8,717 nt of DNA from Gemmatimonadota bacterium (GTDB taxonomy: Bacteria; Gemmatimonadota; Gemmatimonadetes; Gemmatimonadales; Gemmatimonadaceae), in NCBI GenBank assembly GCA_947475795.1, contig CANJOX010000122.1:1-8717 (forward strand). The letters run 5' to 3'. The notes below the pieces were generated by a model. That model saw nothing but the letters and a program-made list of their open reading frames with translations. It ran no database searches and had not been told where the DNA came from. The translations under genes were made by a program, and so were the position numbers. This document shows, one piece after another, positions 1-6,550 of this stretch (position 1 is the stretch's first letter; every line of letters starts with the position of its first letter).

Positions 1-991
1 GGAGCAGCCACGCCGCGCGAATCGGACGGATGCCGAAGTGGCCCATGTCCGCGTACAGCGCTTCACCGCCGGTGATGACGAGCACCACGGAGCCGAGCAC
101 GAAGAACGCCAGCGAGCCATGCAGCTGGACGAAATGCACGGCGTACATGGGGTTCACTGCGCCCAGAATCCACGGCGACTGCATCAGTTCGCGCACGCCG
201 AGGGCGGCGATCGTGATGAACCACAGCAACATGATTGGACCGAAGGCCTTGCCCATCAGATCCGTGCCGAATCGCTGCACCGCGAACAGCGACGTCAGGA
301 TCACCAGCGTGATCGGCACGATGTACTGCGCTACACTCGGCACGGCGATCTCAAGCCCTTCCATGGCCCCGAGCACGCTCATGGCCGGCGTAATGATGCC
401 GTCGCCGTATAGCAGGGCCGTGCCGAACAGCGCGAGTGCCACGAACAGGCCCCCGCGTCGAAAGCTCTGCGGGGTACCGCGCGGGAAGATGAGCGCAAGC
501 ATGGCGAACTGACCGCCCTCGCCGCGATTGTCGGCCCGCAGGACGAAGCTGACGTACTTCACCGTGATCACCAAGGTGAGCGCCCACACGATCAGCGAGA
601 GGATACCGAACACGTTCTCGCGGGTGGGTTGCAGCCCGTACATCGGGCTGAAGCATTCCTTGATGGAATACAGCGGACTGGTACCGATGTCGCCGTACAC
701 CACACCGAGCGCCGTCAGCGTTAGAATCGCCAGGCGCTTGCCCGTGGGATTCTGATGGTGCCCGTCCTTCCGGAGCGGTGACTGCACCGGAAACATGCCG
801 GTGTTCGAATGGATCTCGGCGCCCAACGGTGCGCTGGCGGCGTCATGCGCCGCCGCAGGGCTGGACGACGCGCCCGTGGGATGCCGGATGGCGTCGGATG
901 GGCGCGGTTCGGCAGGAGAGCCGGTCGTCGGCTCAGGCGTTGATGCAGAGGCGGCAGCGGCCGCGTCCGGGATGCTAGGCTCGTTAGTCAT
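1..991 (-). CDS. kup: Kup-family potassium uptake transporter, N-terminal half (partial, runs off left edge)
   Basis: Seen: the frame read leftwards from an ATG at 991-989 stays open for 330 codons to the window edge. It carries the family signatures GVVYGDIGTSPLYS (residues 96-109), LRADNRGEGG (151-160), LLYGDGIITPAMSVLGAMEG (193-212) and GGEALYADMGHFG (308-320). At least six hydrophobic segments lie near 86-107, 128-150, 181-200, 214-236, 249-267 and 292-312. Known: Kup/HAK/KUP proteins are inner-membrane K+ importers, usually 600-680 residues with about 12 TMs and a soluble C-terminal domain, so roughly half is missing here. Odd: about 85 residues, rich in Ala, Pro and Ser, precede TM1, where most Kup proteins have only a short leader. 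An in-frame ATG at 796-794 (Met66) is an alternative start; neither has a clear Shine-Dalgarno. The gene lies 61 nt downstream of the permease on the same strand and could be read through from it, but its function looks unrelated. Family call very secure; start uncertain. Confidence 0.95.
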   Translation of the reverse strand, partial: MTNEPSIPDAAAAASASTPEPTTGSPAEPRPSDAIRHPTGASSSPAAAHDAASAPLGAEIHSNTGMFPVQSPLRKDGHHQNPTGKRLAILTLTALGVVYGDIGTSPLYSIKECFSPMYGLQPTRENVFGILSLIVWALTLVITVKYVSFVLRADNRGEGGQFAMLALIFPRGTPQSFRRGGLFVALALFGTALLYGDGIITPAMSVLGAMEGLEIAVPSVAQYIVPITLVILTSLFAVQRFGTDLMGKAFGPIMLLWFITIAALGVRELMQSPWILGAVNPMYAVHFVQLHGSLAFFVLGSVVLVITGGEALYADMGHFGIRPIRAAWLL

Positions 992-1052
992 GATTTGGGA
1001 CGAAACCGGAATCTACCACGGCGCGTCCCCGATCCCGCTACCCGCTCGGCCT

Positions 1053-2276
1053 CTACTCGTACCGGAGCGCCATGATGGGATCCAGCTTGGAGGCCCGCCG
1101 GGCGGGCCACACCCCGAACACCACCCCCACCACGGCCGAAAATGCGAAGGCCATCGCGATCGACTGCGAACTGATCGACGTATTCCAGGCGAACAGACGG
1201 CTGATCAGCATGGCCCCTCCACTGCCCACCGCCACGCCGATGGCTCCCCCCAGCAGGCAGAGTACCACGGCCTCGATGAGGAATTGGAACAGGATGTTCG
1301 CCCCGGTCGCCCCGAGCGCCTTCCGGACGCCGATTTCCCGCGTCCGTTCGGTCACCGACACCAGCATGATGTTCATGATGCCGATGCCGCCCACCAGCAG
1401 CGAGACCGCCGCGATCCCGGCCAGTAGCGATCCGAACACCTTACTGGTCTCGGCGAACGTGGTCAGGAAGTCCGCCTGATTCCGGATGGTAAAGTCGTCG
1501 TCCCGCTCGCGCGGCAGGCGATGCTCACGGCGCAGGATCTTCTGGATCTCCGCCATGGCTTCGGGGATCCGCTCCTCGGAGACGGCCAGCACGGAAATCG
1601 AGCGGATCCGGTCGGTGCCCAGCACCCGGAAGCGCGCCGTGTTCAGCGGGATCAGGACCTGATCGTCGGGGTTCTGGAAGGGCGACGTCTGCCCCTTCGA
1701 CTTGAGCACGCCGATGACCGTGAACTGGATCCCGCGAATACGGACCGCCTCACCGATGATCGCCTCGGGGTTCTCGATGCCGAGATTGGTCAGCACGGCC
1801 GGTCCGACCACGGCCACGCGCTGCTTGCCGAGGTCCTCCTGCGTGGAGAACATCCGGCCGCCCAGCAGTTCGTACTTGCGCACCTCGAGGTAGTTGGCCG
1901 AGGTGCCGACCACCTGTGTGCTGGCGTTTTTCGCCTGAAATTGGAGCTGCAGCTGGCGGGACATCTCGGGCTGGACGGCCGTGACCAGCGTGGACTGCTC
2001 TTCGAGCGCGGCCGCGTCGTCCATGGTGAGCTTGGCGCGATCGGCTTCCGACGCCACGCCCCCCATGCCGCGCACCTGTCCCGGTGTGACGGTGAGGAGG
2101 GTGGTCCCGAGCGCGGTGATGCGATCCTTGATCGACTCCTGCGCACCGCGGCCGATCCCGTCCATCGCGATCACGGCACCGACCCCGATCACGATGCCGA
2201 GCATCGTGAGGACGGAGCGGAGCTTGTTGGCCCGGAGCGCTCCTAACGCCACGCGAACGGTTTCGGCGTAGACCAT
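1053..2276 (-). CDS. MacB/FtsX-type ABC transporter permease without ATPase domain
   Basis: 407 residues, ATG at 2276, stop TAG at 1053-1055. Seen: TM1 at about 21-41 (SVLTMLGIVIGVGAVIAM). A long periplasmic domain of the MacB_PCD kind spans about 42-280, with ALGTTLLTVTPG at 55-66. Then come TM2 (~282-306, LVGGIGIMNIMLVSVTERT), the cytoplasmic coupling stretch EIGVRKALGAT (314-324), TM3 (~329-357) and TM4 (~372-393), ending PARRASKLDPIMALRYE. This is the four-TM mechanotransmission topology. Known: MacB-type transporters do not move substrate through the membrane; ATP-driven movement of the periplasmic domain pushes substrates from the periplasm through MacA and TolC. E. coli MacB carries its own N-terminal ATPase. 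Here the protein starts directly at TM1, with no Walker A, signature or Walker B motif, so a separate ATPase must be supplied. The start lies 2 nt after the MacA-like stop (TGAGCATG), implying translational coupling. Substrate unknown: antibiotic, lipoprotein, siderophore or peptide export are all possible. Confidence 0.93.
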   Translation of the reverse strand: MVYAETVRVALGALRANKLRSVLTMLGIVIGVGAVIAMDGIGRGAQESIKDRITALGTTLLTVTPGQVRGMGGVASEADRAKLTMDDAAALEEQSTLVTAVQPEMSRQLQLQFQAKNASTQVVGTSANYLEVRKYELLGGRMFSTQEDLGKQRVAVVGPAVLTNLGIENPEAIIGEAVRIRGIQFTVIGVLKSKGQTSPFQNPDDQVLIPLNTARFRVLGTDRIRSISVLAVSEERIPEAMAEIQKILRREHRLPRERDDDFTIRNQADFLTTFAETSKVFGSLLAGIAAVSLLVGGIGIMNIMLVSVTERTREIGVRKALGATGANILFQFLIEAVVLCLLGGAIGVAVGSGGAMLISRLFAWNTSISSQSIAMAFAFSAVVGVVFGVWPARRASKLDPIMALRYE

Positions 2277-2278
2277 GC

Positions 2279-3715
2279 TCAGCGACCGCCGGGACGCCCG
2301 CCGCCAGCGGCCGGCGCGCCACCGGCGGCTCCACCGGCCGCTCCACCACCAGCGCCACCGGCCGCGCCGCCCCCCGCCGAACCACCGGTGCGCTGCACAC
2401 CCGGCATGCCACCGGCACCGGTCATGCTGCGGAAGCGATCGTTCTGCTGATCACGCTTGGCCTGCAGCGACTGCACGGCAAGCGTGGCCACCTTCTCCCC
2501 TTCCGTGAGTCCCGACAGGACCTCGGCGTAGTCGTAGTCCGACGCCCCCAGTCGCACGAGTCGGGGGGCGAACTTTCCGGGGGCCGTTTCCACGAACACC
2601 AGCGCGGTACGCGCCCGCGGGGCCGGCGCCGCAGGTGAGGCGGTCGTCTTGGTGCGCCCGCGCGGCGCTGTTGTGGGTGCGGGCGCCCCGCGTCCCGCGC
2701 CGTTGTCGGTCCGCATGGCCGCCTGCAGCGCGCGCACCTGCGCCGTCACGCTGTCGGGATCGAGCCCCACGAACGCGGCGGATACCGCTGCCTCTCGCAC
2801 GGTGCGCACCGCGTCGTTGCTGACCGCGACGACATCGTCACGCCGGTCGATCAGCATGGACACCTCGCCGTTCATCCCCGGCTTGAGCAGTCCCTCATTG
2901 TTGTCGAGTGACACGATCACCGGAAACATGGTGACGCTCTGCTGCACCACCGCCTGCGGTTCGATCTTTTCGACCACACCCTGGAACGGCCGCTCGGGAT
3001 AGGCATCGACCGTGACGCGGGTGGACTGCCCGGCGCGCACGTTCCCGATGTCGGTTTCGTTCACCAGCGCCCGTACGCGCACTTTCGTGAGATCGGCCAT
3101 CTTGAGCAGCGTCGTGCCGCCGGACACCGATCCGGTGGCCGAGGCGATGACCTGACCGAGTGAGACCGGCTTGTCGATGATCGTGCCGTTCACCGGCGCG
3201 ATCACGGTGGCGTCTTCGAGTCGTTGCTGGGCGAGATCCACGTTCGTGGTGGCCCGCACGATTGCGCCCTGCGCCTGCGTGAGCTGCAGCTGGGCCGTCT
3301 CGAATTCCTGCGTCGTGATAATGCGCGTGGCATACAGGTCGTCGGAGCGCTTCTTCTGCGACTGGGCCACTTCAAGGCTGGCCTGCGCACTCCGGAGGTC
3401 TGCGGCGGCCTGGTCGTACTGGTTCTTCACGTCGCGCGTATCCACCTGCACCAGCAGGTCACCGGCTTTCACCTGCGATCCGGTTTCCACCGGCATCCGT
3501 GTGATCTGTCCCGACGCCTTCGACTTCACTTCGATCACGTTGATCGGCTCGACGGTGCCCGTGGCCTGTGCGTCCACCACGATCGTCCGGCGGCCGACGA
3601 CCTCCGTGCTGACCGCCATCACCGCTTCCTTCTTCTGCCCGCAGGCAGACAGCGCGCCACCGACGAGCAACACCGGCAGGGTCAGCACCCGCGGGCAGCG
3701 CGCCGGGGTACGCAT
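2279..3715 (-). CDS. MacA/HlyD-type periplasmic adaptor lipoprotein of a tripartite efflux pump
   Basis: 478 residues, ATG at 3715, stop TGA at 2279-2281. Seen: a lipoprotein signal with lipobox L22-S23-A24-C25, so the mature protein is probably lipid-anchored at Cys25. The first lipoyl half is at ~55-95 (VKSKASGQI) and a Gln/Ala-rich alpha-hairpin at ~96-168. The second lipoyl half is at ~171-193 (VIAPVNGTIIDKPVSLGQVI), the beta-barrel at ~205-290 and the membrane-proximal domain at ~290-420. The hairpin tip has R123, L127 and T134 at the spacing of the R-L-S motif that docks on TolC in AcrA/MacA proteins, with Thr in place of Ser. Odd: a Pro/Ala/Arg/Thr-rich insertion at ~335-370 and an almost pure Gly/Ala tail at ~434-478, both making it longer than the ~370-400 residues usual for MacA. 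Its start overlaps the TolC-like stop by 1 nt (TGATG). It probably bridges the MacB-like permease and the TolC-like channel. Confidence 0.93.
   Translation of the reverse strand: MRTPARCPRVLTLPVLLVGGALSACGQKKEAVMAVSTEVVGRRTIVVDAQATGTVEPINVIEVKSKASGQITRMPVETGSQVKAGDLLVQVDTRDVKNQYDQAAADLRSAQASLEVAQSQKKRSDDLYATRIITTQEFETAQLQLTQAQGAIVRATTNVDLAQQRLEDATVIAPVNGTIIDKPVSLGQVIASATGSVSGGTTLLKMADLTKVRVRALVNETDIGNVRAGQSTRVTVDAYPERPFQGVVEKIEPQAVVQQSVTMFPVIVSLDNNEGLLKPGMNGEVSMLIDRRDDVVAVSNDAVRTVREAAVSAAFVGLDPDSVTAQVRALQAAMRTDNGAGRGAPAPTTAPRGRTKTTASPAAPAPRARTALVFVETAPGKFAPRLVRLGASDYDYAEVLSGLTEGEKVATLAVQSLQAKRDQQNDRFRSMTGAGGMPGVQRTGGSAGGGAAGGAGGGAAGGAAGGAPAAGGGRPGGR
2282..2416 (-). repeat. Low-complexity Gly/Ala coding repeat at the 3' end of the adaptor gene
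   Basis: Residues 434-478 of the adaptor are built from short Gly-Gly-Ala/Gly-Gly-Gly units broken by a few Pro, Ser, Thr and Arg. At DNA level this is an imperfect tandem array of GCC/GGC/GGT codons; on the plus strand CCACCGGC- and GCTCCACC-like words recur through 2310-2400. Such GC-rich slippage-prone DNA can vary in length between strains. The tail follows the folded domain and is probably disordered. Placing it as an extension into the periplasm is inference. Confidence 0.7.
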
Positions 3716-5085
3716 CAGAGATCGCGCCCCACCAGCGAGGATAACTGCGCCCGTGCGATCCGACCGTCGAGGCGGGCCTGAATCAGCGCTTGCCGTGCCT
3801 GATTGAGCTGCGTCTGCGAGGTGAGCAGGTCGAGCAGCGTGGATGCCCCCAACGCGTACCGCTGCTGCTGCACCCGCAGATCCTCCTCGGCGGCGGCGAT
3901 GGCCGCCAGCTGTACCTGCACCCGCGCCTGCGCGTTGGCGAGCGCCCGCAGCTGCGACGTGAGTGTCTGCCGCGCGCCGAGCTTGGCGTCACGCAGCTGC
4001 GCTTCCGCATTGCGCAACGTCACATCGGCCTGCACCGCCCCCTGTTCGCGCACGAAGCCGTTGAACAGCGGATACGAAAAGTTGAACGACATGTTCTGCC
4101 GGTTCGGGTCGTTACCGCCAAGCAGGAACAGGTTGCCGCTCGTGAAGGCCTTCGAGCTCTGCGTGTACGAGTAGTTGTACGACATGGACAGCGTGGGGAG
4201 GTACTGTGACCGCTGCGCCTTCCGGCTGGCGCGCGCGGCCAGCAGGTTCGCCTCGGCCAGCTGGACGGCCGGGCCGCGGCTGATCAGCGTTTCGAGCTCC
4301 GGCTCGAGCGGCACGGTCGGCATCGACTCCGCGCTGTCCGACGGCGACGTGGTCACCGTGGTTGTGGATCCCACCACGCGCGTGAGCGCGGCATTCGCGA
4401 CGCGGAGGTCGTTCTGCGACGTCAGCACAGCCAGCTGCGCGTTGCCGAGCTGGATCGCCGAGCGCAGCGAGTCGGACTTGGTGGCCACACCGGCCGCCAC
4501 GCGCGCCGTGGATGCCTTGAGCTGCTGCTCGGCCTGCTCCAGCTGCGCCCGTGCTGCGGATTCCGACTCTCGCGCCGCGAGTGCGGCGTAATACTGCTGC
4601 TTCACTTGCAGCGCGGCATCGAAGCGTGCCTGAATCGTGGTGGCGTCGGCCACGTCGCCGGTCGCGCGCACGCGCGCCAGCTCCTGCCAGCGCCGTCCAC
4701 CGTCGAACAATTCCAGCTGCGTGCCGAGCCCGTTGTTGTAGTTCCACGGGTTGCCGGTGAGTGGCACCAGCTGTCCCTGGAAGAACTGCACGCCCTGCGT
4801 GCGTGAGCTCGATCCGTTGAGGTTGAGCGACGGCATGTACGCGCCGAGCGCCGCGCGGCGCGCGGCGCCGGCCGTGCGCTCGAGGCCGCGAGCCTGCACG
4901 ACGGCCGGCGAGTTCCGCTGCGCCATCTGAATGGCTTCCGCGAGGGAGATCGGGCGCGCGCCATCGTCGGCGACCGTCAGCGGCTGTGCGCCAAGCGGCT
5001 TTTTGCCAAGCGGGGCGGCCACAAGGACCGCCCCGAGAATGAGTGCACGGCCGACAGCCCGGCTGAACAGATTCCTGCGGGTCAC
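3715..5085 (-). CDS. TolC-like outer-membrane efflux protein (OEP family)
   Basis: 456 residues, GTG start at 5085-5083, stop TGA at 3715-3717. Seen: a signal peptide with a basic N-terminus (MTRRNLFSRAVGR) and hydrophobic core ~14-25, cleaved somewhere near residues 24-34. Two OEP repeats follow, ~45-235 and ~260-452. The duplication is visible: GAYMPSLNLNGS (81-92) matches SQYLPTLSMSYN (293-304), LFDGGRRWQE (126-135) matches LFNGFVREQG (340-349), and GVATKSDSL (199-207) matches GASTLLDLL (413-421). Long Ala/Gln/Leu-rich helical stretches fit the alpha-barrel, and the aromatic-rich 300-340 region fits a beta-barrel strand pair. Known: TolC proteins trimerise into an outer-membrane and periplasmic export duct, and their length (~430-490) matches. 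Start choice: GTG is preceded by a strong Shine-Dalgarno (GAGGTGAG, 5 nt spacing) and forms a GTGA overlap with the upstream gene. It precedes its adaptor and permease partners. A Gram-negative-type envelope is implied. Confidence 0.94.
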   Translation of the reverse strand: MTRRNLFSRAVGRALILGAVLVAAPLGKKPLGAQPLTVADDGARPISLAEAIQMAQRNSPAVVQARGLERTAGAARRAALGAYMPSLNLNGSSSRTQGVQFFQGQLVPLTGNPWNYNNGLGTQLELFDGGRRWQELARVRATGDVADATTIQARFDAALQVKQQYYAALAARESESAARAQLEQAEQQLKASTARVAAGVATKSDSLRSAIQLGNAQLAVLTSQNDLRVANAALTRVVGSTTTVTTSPSDSAESMPTVPLEPELETLISRGPAVQLAEANLLAARASRKAQRSQYLPTLSMSYNYSYTQSSKAFTSGNLFLLGGNDPNRQNMSFNFSYPLFNGFVREQGAVQADVTLRNAEAQLRDAKLGARQTLTSQLRALANAQARVQVQLAAIAAAEEDLRVQQQRYALGASTLLDLLTSQTQLNQARQALIQARLDGRIARAQLSSLVGRDL

Positions 5086-5474
5086 TTGATCTCACCTCGC
5101 GCACGCGCCGTGCTATCGGCCGCCCGCTGGTTGCGCTCGAGCAAGGCGCGGAAGGCGGTCTTCTGCGCGCTGTCGAGGCTGTTCATCATCAGCACGCGCG
5201 CGCTGTCGCGCACGGCATCGAGGGACGGACGGACGGTGGCCATGATCGTCCGCGATTCCCGACGCCGCCAATCCCACACGGAGTCGAGGACGACGCGCTG
5301 GTCAGGCGACAGTTGGAGTTCGCGCGCGAGCCCGTCGATGACCGTGGTTTCGCTCACGGACCCCGGACGGGGCGGCGATACGGCGCGCTCGGCGGCAAAA
5401 CCAACAGCTCCCCCGGTGAGGAACGCACCGAAGAGGAACATCATGGCGAGCGACTTGGGACGAGGAGTGGACAC
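5082..5474 (-). CDS. Spy/CpxP-like small envelope protein (periplasmic heavy-metal sensor/chaperone type)
   Basis: 130 residues from a GTG at 5474-5472; stop TGA at 5082-5084. Seen: a short basic N-terminus (VSTPRPKS), one hydrophobic segment (~8-29, AMMFLFGAFLTGGAVGFAA), then a charged, all-helical region. The stretch LQLSPDQRVVLDSVWDWR (53-70) resembles the LTxxQ motif of Spy/CpxP proteins, and a weaker second copy follows (MNSLDSAQKTAFRALLER, 97-114). Known: Spy and CpxP are small helical periplasmic proteins that bind misfolded proteins or sensor kinases under envelope stress; related proteins sit beside ECF sigma or two-component genes and metal or drug efflux genes. No confident signal peptidase site follows the hydrophobic segment, so it may stay membrane-tethered. 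Start choice: a longer form from 5525 would overlap the preceding gene by 38 nt; the GTG at 5474 leaves 13 nt after that gene's stop, has GGA 7 nt upstream, and places the hydrophobic segment at the N-terminus. Exact function unproven. Confidence 0.75.
   Translation of the reverse strand: MSTPRPKSLAMMFLFGAFLTGGAVGFAAERAVSPPRPGSVSETTVIDGLARELQLSPDQRVVLDSVWDWRRRESRTIMATVRPSLDAVRDSARVLMMNSLDSAQKTAFRALLERNQRAADSTARARGEIK
5091..5098 (-). promoter_or_regulatory. Ribosome binding site of the TolC-like gene
   Basis: The minus strand reads GAGGTGAG followed by ATCAA and the GTG start at 5085. This is the best Shine-Dalgarno in the window; it lies inside the last codons of the Spy-like gene and decides for GTG as the start despite the non-ATG codon. 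Confidence 0.7.
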
Positions 5475-5487
5475 GGCGTGATCCGGG

Positions 5488-5925
5488 CTAGTAGTCGAGC
5501 GGGCGCAGATACCGCTCAGGGGCATCCTCAGCCAAGTGCGGACGCATCCGCGAGGTCAGCGTCGCGTCATCCAGCGGGAGCGGCAGCGCCGACTCGACCG
5601 CGGCGCGCGCCGCCAGTTCCCGGGCCGTGGCCTCACGCTCGGCTTCGCGCACAAACGTGGCACCGGCCACCAGCAGCGCGATCGTGGCTGCGATCAACCC
5701 GACGTTACGGATGTCCGCCGCCCGGAATTCGCCGAAGCCGCTCCACCACGCCGGACGCAACTCGCCGATGCGGGTCACGCTGCGCGTGACGCTCTGCATC
5801 ACGCGTTCTTCCAGTCCGTTCCAGTAGCGCTCGCCCTGCGGCGCCGCGTAGTGGCTGCGTAGCAGGTCGGTCACCCGAGGGTCCGCATCCGGGCGGCGCC
5901 CGTCGTCGTTCCGTGTGACGTTCAT
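5488..5925 (-). CDS. Single-TM membrane protein, probable anti-sigma factor of the adjacent ECF sigma
   Basis: 145 residues, ATG at 5925, stop TAG at 5488-5490. Seen: a polar N-terminal part (1-70) with DPRVTDLLRSHYAAP (15-29) and ERYWNGLEERVMQSV (32-46), one TM (~72-92, IRNVGLIAATIALLVAGATF), and a C-terminal part (~93-145) rich in Ala, Glu, Arg and Leu. This is the layout of an anti-sigma factor with a cytoplasmic sigma-binding end and a periplasmic sensor end. There is no cysteine, so the zinc-binding HxxxCxxC motif of classical ZAS anti-sigma factors is absent. Context is the main support: its start overlaps the sigma stop (ATGA), giving near 1:1 translation as expected for a sigma/anti-sigma pair, and it has a clear Shine-Dalgarno. 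I recognise no named domain. It could instead be an accessory membrane protein of unknown function. Confidence 0.72.
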   Translation of the reverse strand: MNVTRNDDGRRPDADPRVTDLLRSHYAAPQGERYWNGLEERVMQSVTRSVTRIGELRPAWWSGFGEFRAADIRNVGLIAATIALLVAGATFVREAEREATARELAARAAVESALPLPLDDATLTSRMRPHLAEDAPERYLRPLDY

Positions 5926-6545
5926 TTCTCACTCCGAAGGTTGCTTAACTGACGCCGCAGATGCGTCCGAGCATGATGCAGGTCCGATCGCGCCGTACCC
6001 TCGGGAATTCCGAGGAGAGCGCCGATTTCCGCGTGCTTATATCCCTCGACGTCGTGCAGCACGATGACCGCGCGCTGCCGTTCGCCCAGTGTCCCCAGCG
6101 CGCGGGCCAGCCGCGCGCGTAATTCATCCGCTTCCGCCGGATCCCGGTGCGGTGACGACAACGTTTCCGGCAATTCGTCGGCGTCGCGTACCTTGCGCCG
6201 CCGGGCAATGTCCAGCGATGCGTTCGCGACGATGCGATGCAGCCACGCCCCGAACGCCTGCTCGGGGCGAAACCGCTCGAGGGCGCGGAACGCGTGCAGA
6301 AACCCTTCCTGCACCGCATCCTCCGCGTCGTCGTGCGACAGCACGATCGCGCGGGCCACGGCGTACGCCCGACGTTGATGGCGACGCACCAGCCCCGCAA
6401 AGGCCGCGTGATCCCCCGCTTGCGCCGCGAGCACCAACTCCCGCTCTTCGAGCGCCTCGGCCGACACGGGCCGGTCAGTCCCCATGACGGGGACGGAAGC
6501 GGGAAGGGAGAGGGCGACGGAGGTCATCGGCAATGGTGGGGTCAC
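5922..6545 (-). CDS. ECF-type RNA polymerase sigma factor (sigma-70 family, RpoE-like)
   Basis: 207 residues from a GTG at 6545; stop TGA at 5922-5924. Seen: sigma region 2 at ~49-118, with FAGLVRRHQRRAYAVA (49-64), DDAEDAVQEGFLHAFRALER (72-91) and the -10 recognition stretch FGAWLHRIVANASLDIARRR (98-117). A short acidic linker (~119-140) leads to region 4 at ~142-196, with LGERQRAVIVLHDVEGYKHA (153-172) and a helix-turn-helix EIGALLGIPEGTARSDLHHA (173-192). No region 1.1 or 3 is present, as is typical of ECF sigmas. Known: such factors direct polymerase to stress promoters and often transcribe their own operon. Start is uncertain: GTG 6545 lies 5 nt after the HD gene stop, while ATG at 6527 (Met7) or 6485 (Met21) would also keep both domains. 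None has a clear Shine-Dalgarno; the Ser/Pro-rich first 20 residues are not conserved sigma sequence. Confidence 0.95.
   Translation of the reverse strand: MTPPLPMTSVALSLPASVPVMGTDRPVSAEALEERELVLAAQAGDHAAFAGLVRRHQRRAYAVARAIVLSHDDAEDAVQEGFLHAFRALERFRPEQAFGAWLHRIVANASLDIARRRKVRDADELPETLSSPHRDPAEADELRARLARALGTLGERQRAVIVLHDVEGYKHAEIGALLGIPEGTARSDLHHARTHLRRQLSNLRSEK
5932..5935 (-). promoter_or_regulatory. Ribosome binding site of the probable anti-sigma gene
   Basis: GGAG on the minus strand, 6 nt before the ATG at 5925 and inside the final codons of the sigma gene. It supports this start and shows that the second gene can be initiated independently as well as by coupling through the ATGA overlap. 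Confidence 0.65.
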
Positions 6546-6550
6546 TCAAT

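Noticed and set aside
992..1052. Terminator or promoter between the permease and kup
   Set aside because: The 61-nt gap has GC-rich repeated GCGGG words but no stem with a U-run and no credible -35/-10 pair.
795..1427. A 210-codon plus-strand frame spanning the Kup/permease junction
   Set aside because: It crosses two solid minus-strand genes and is composed of low-complexity Pro/His/Gly/Arg sequence.
1521..2246. A 241-codon open frame on the plus strand opposite the permease
   Set aside because: It is rich in Arg, His and Asp with no recognisable motif and lies fully within a clear MacB-type permease, so it is treated as a shadow.
5475..5525. Longer N-terminus of the Spy-like protein starting at 5525
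   Set aside because: It would overlap the preceding gene by 38 nt and put a non-signal-like stretch before the hydrophobic segment. The GTG at 5474 gives a normal N-terminus and spacing.
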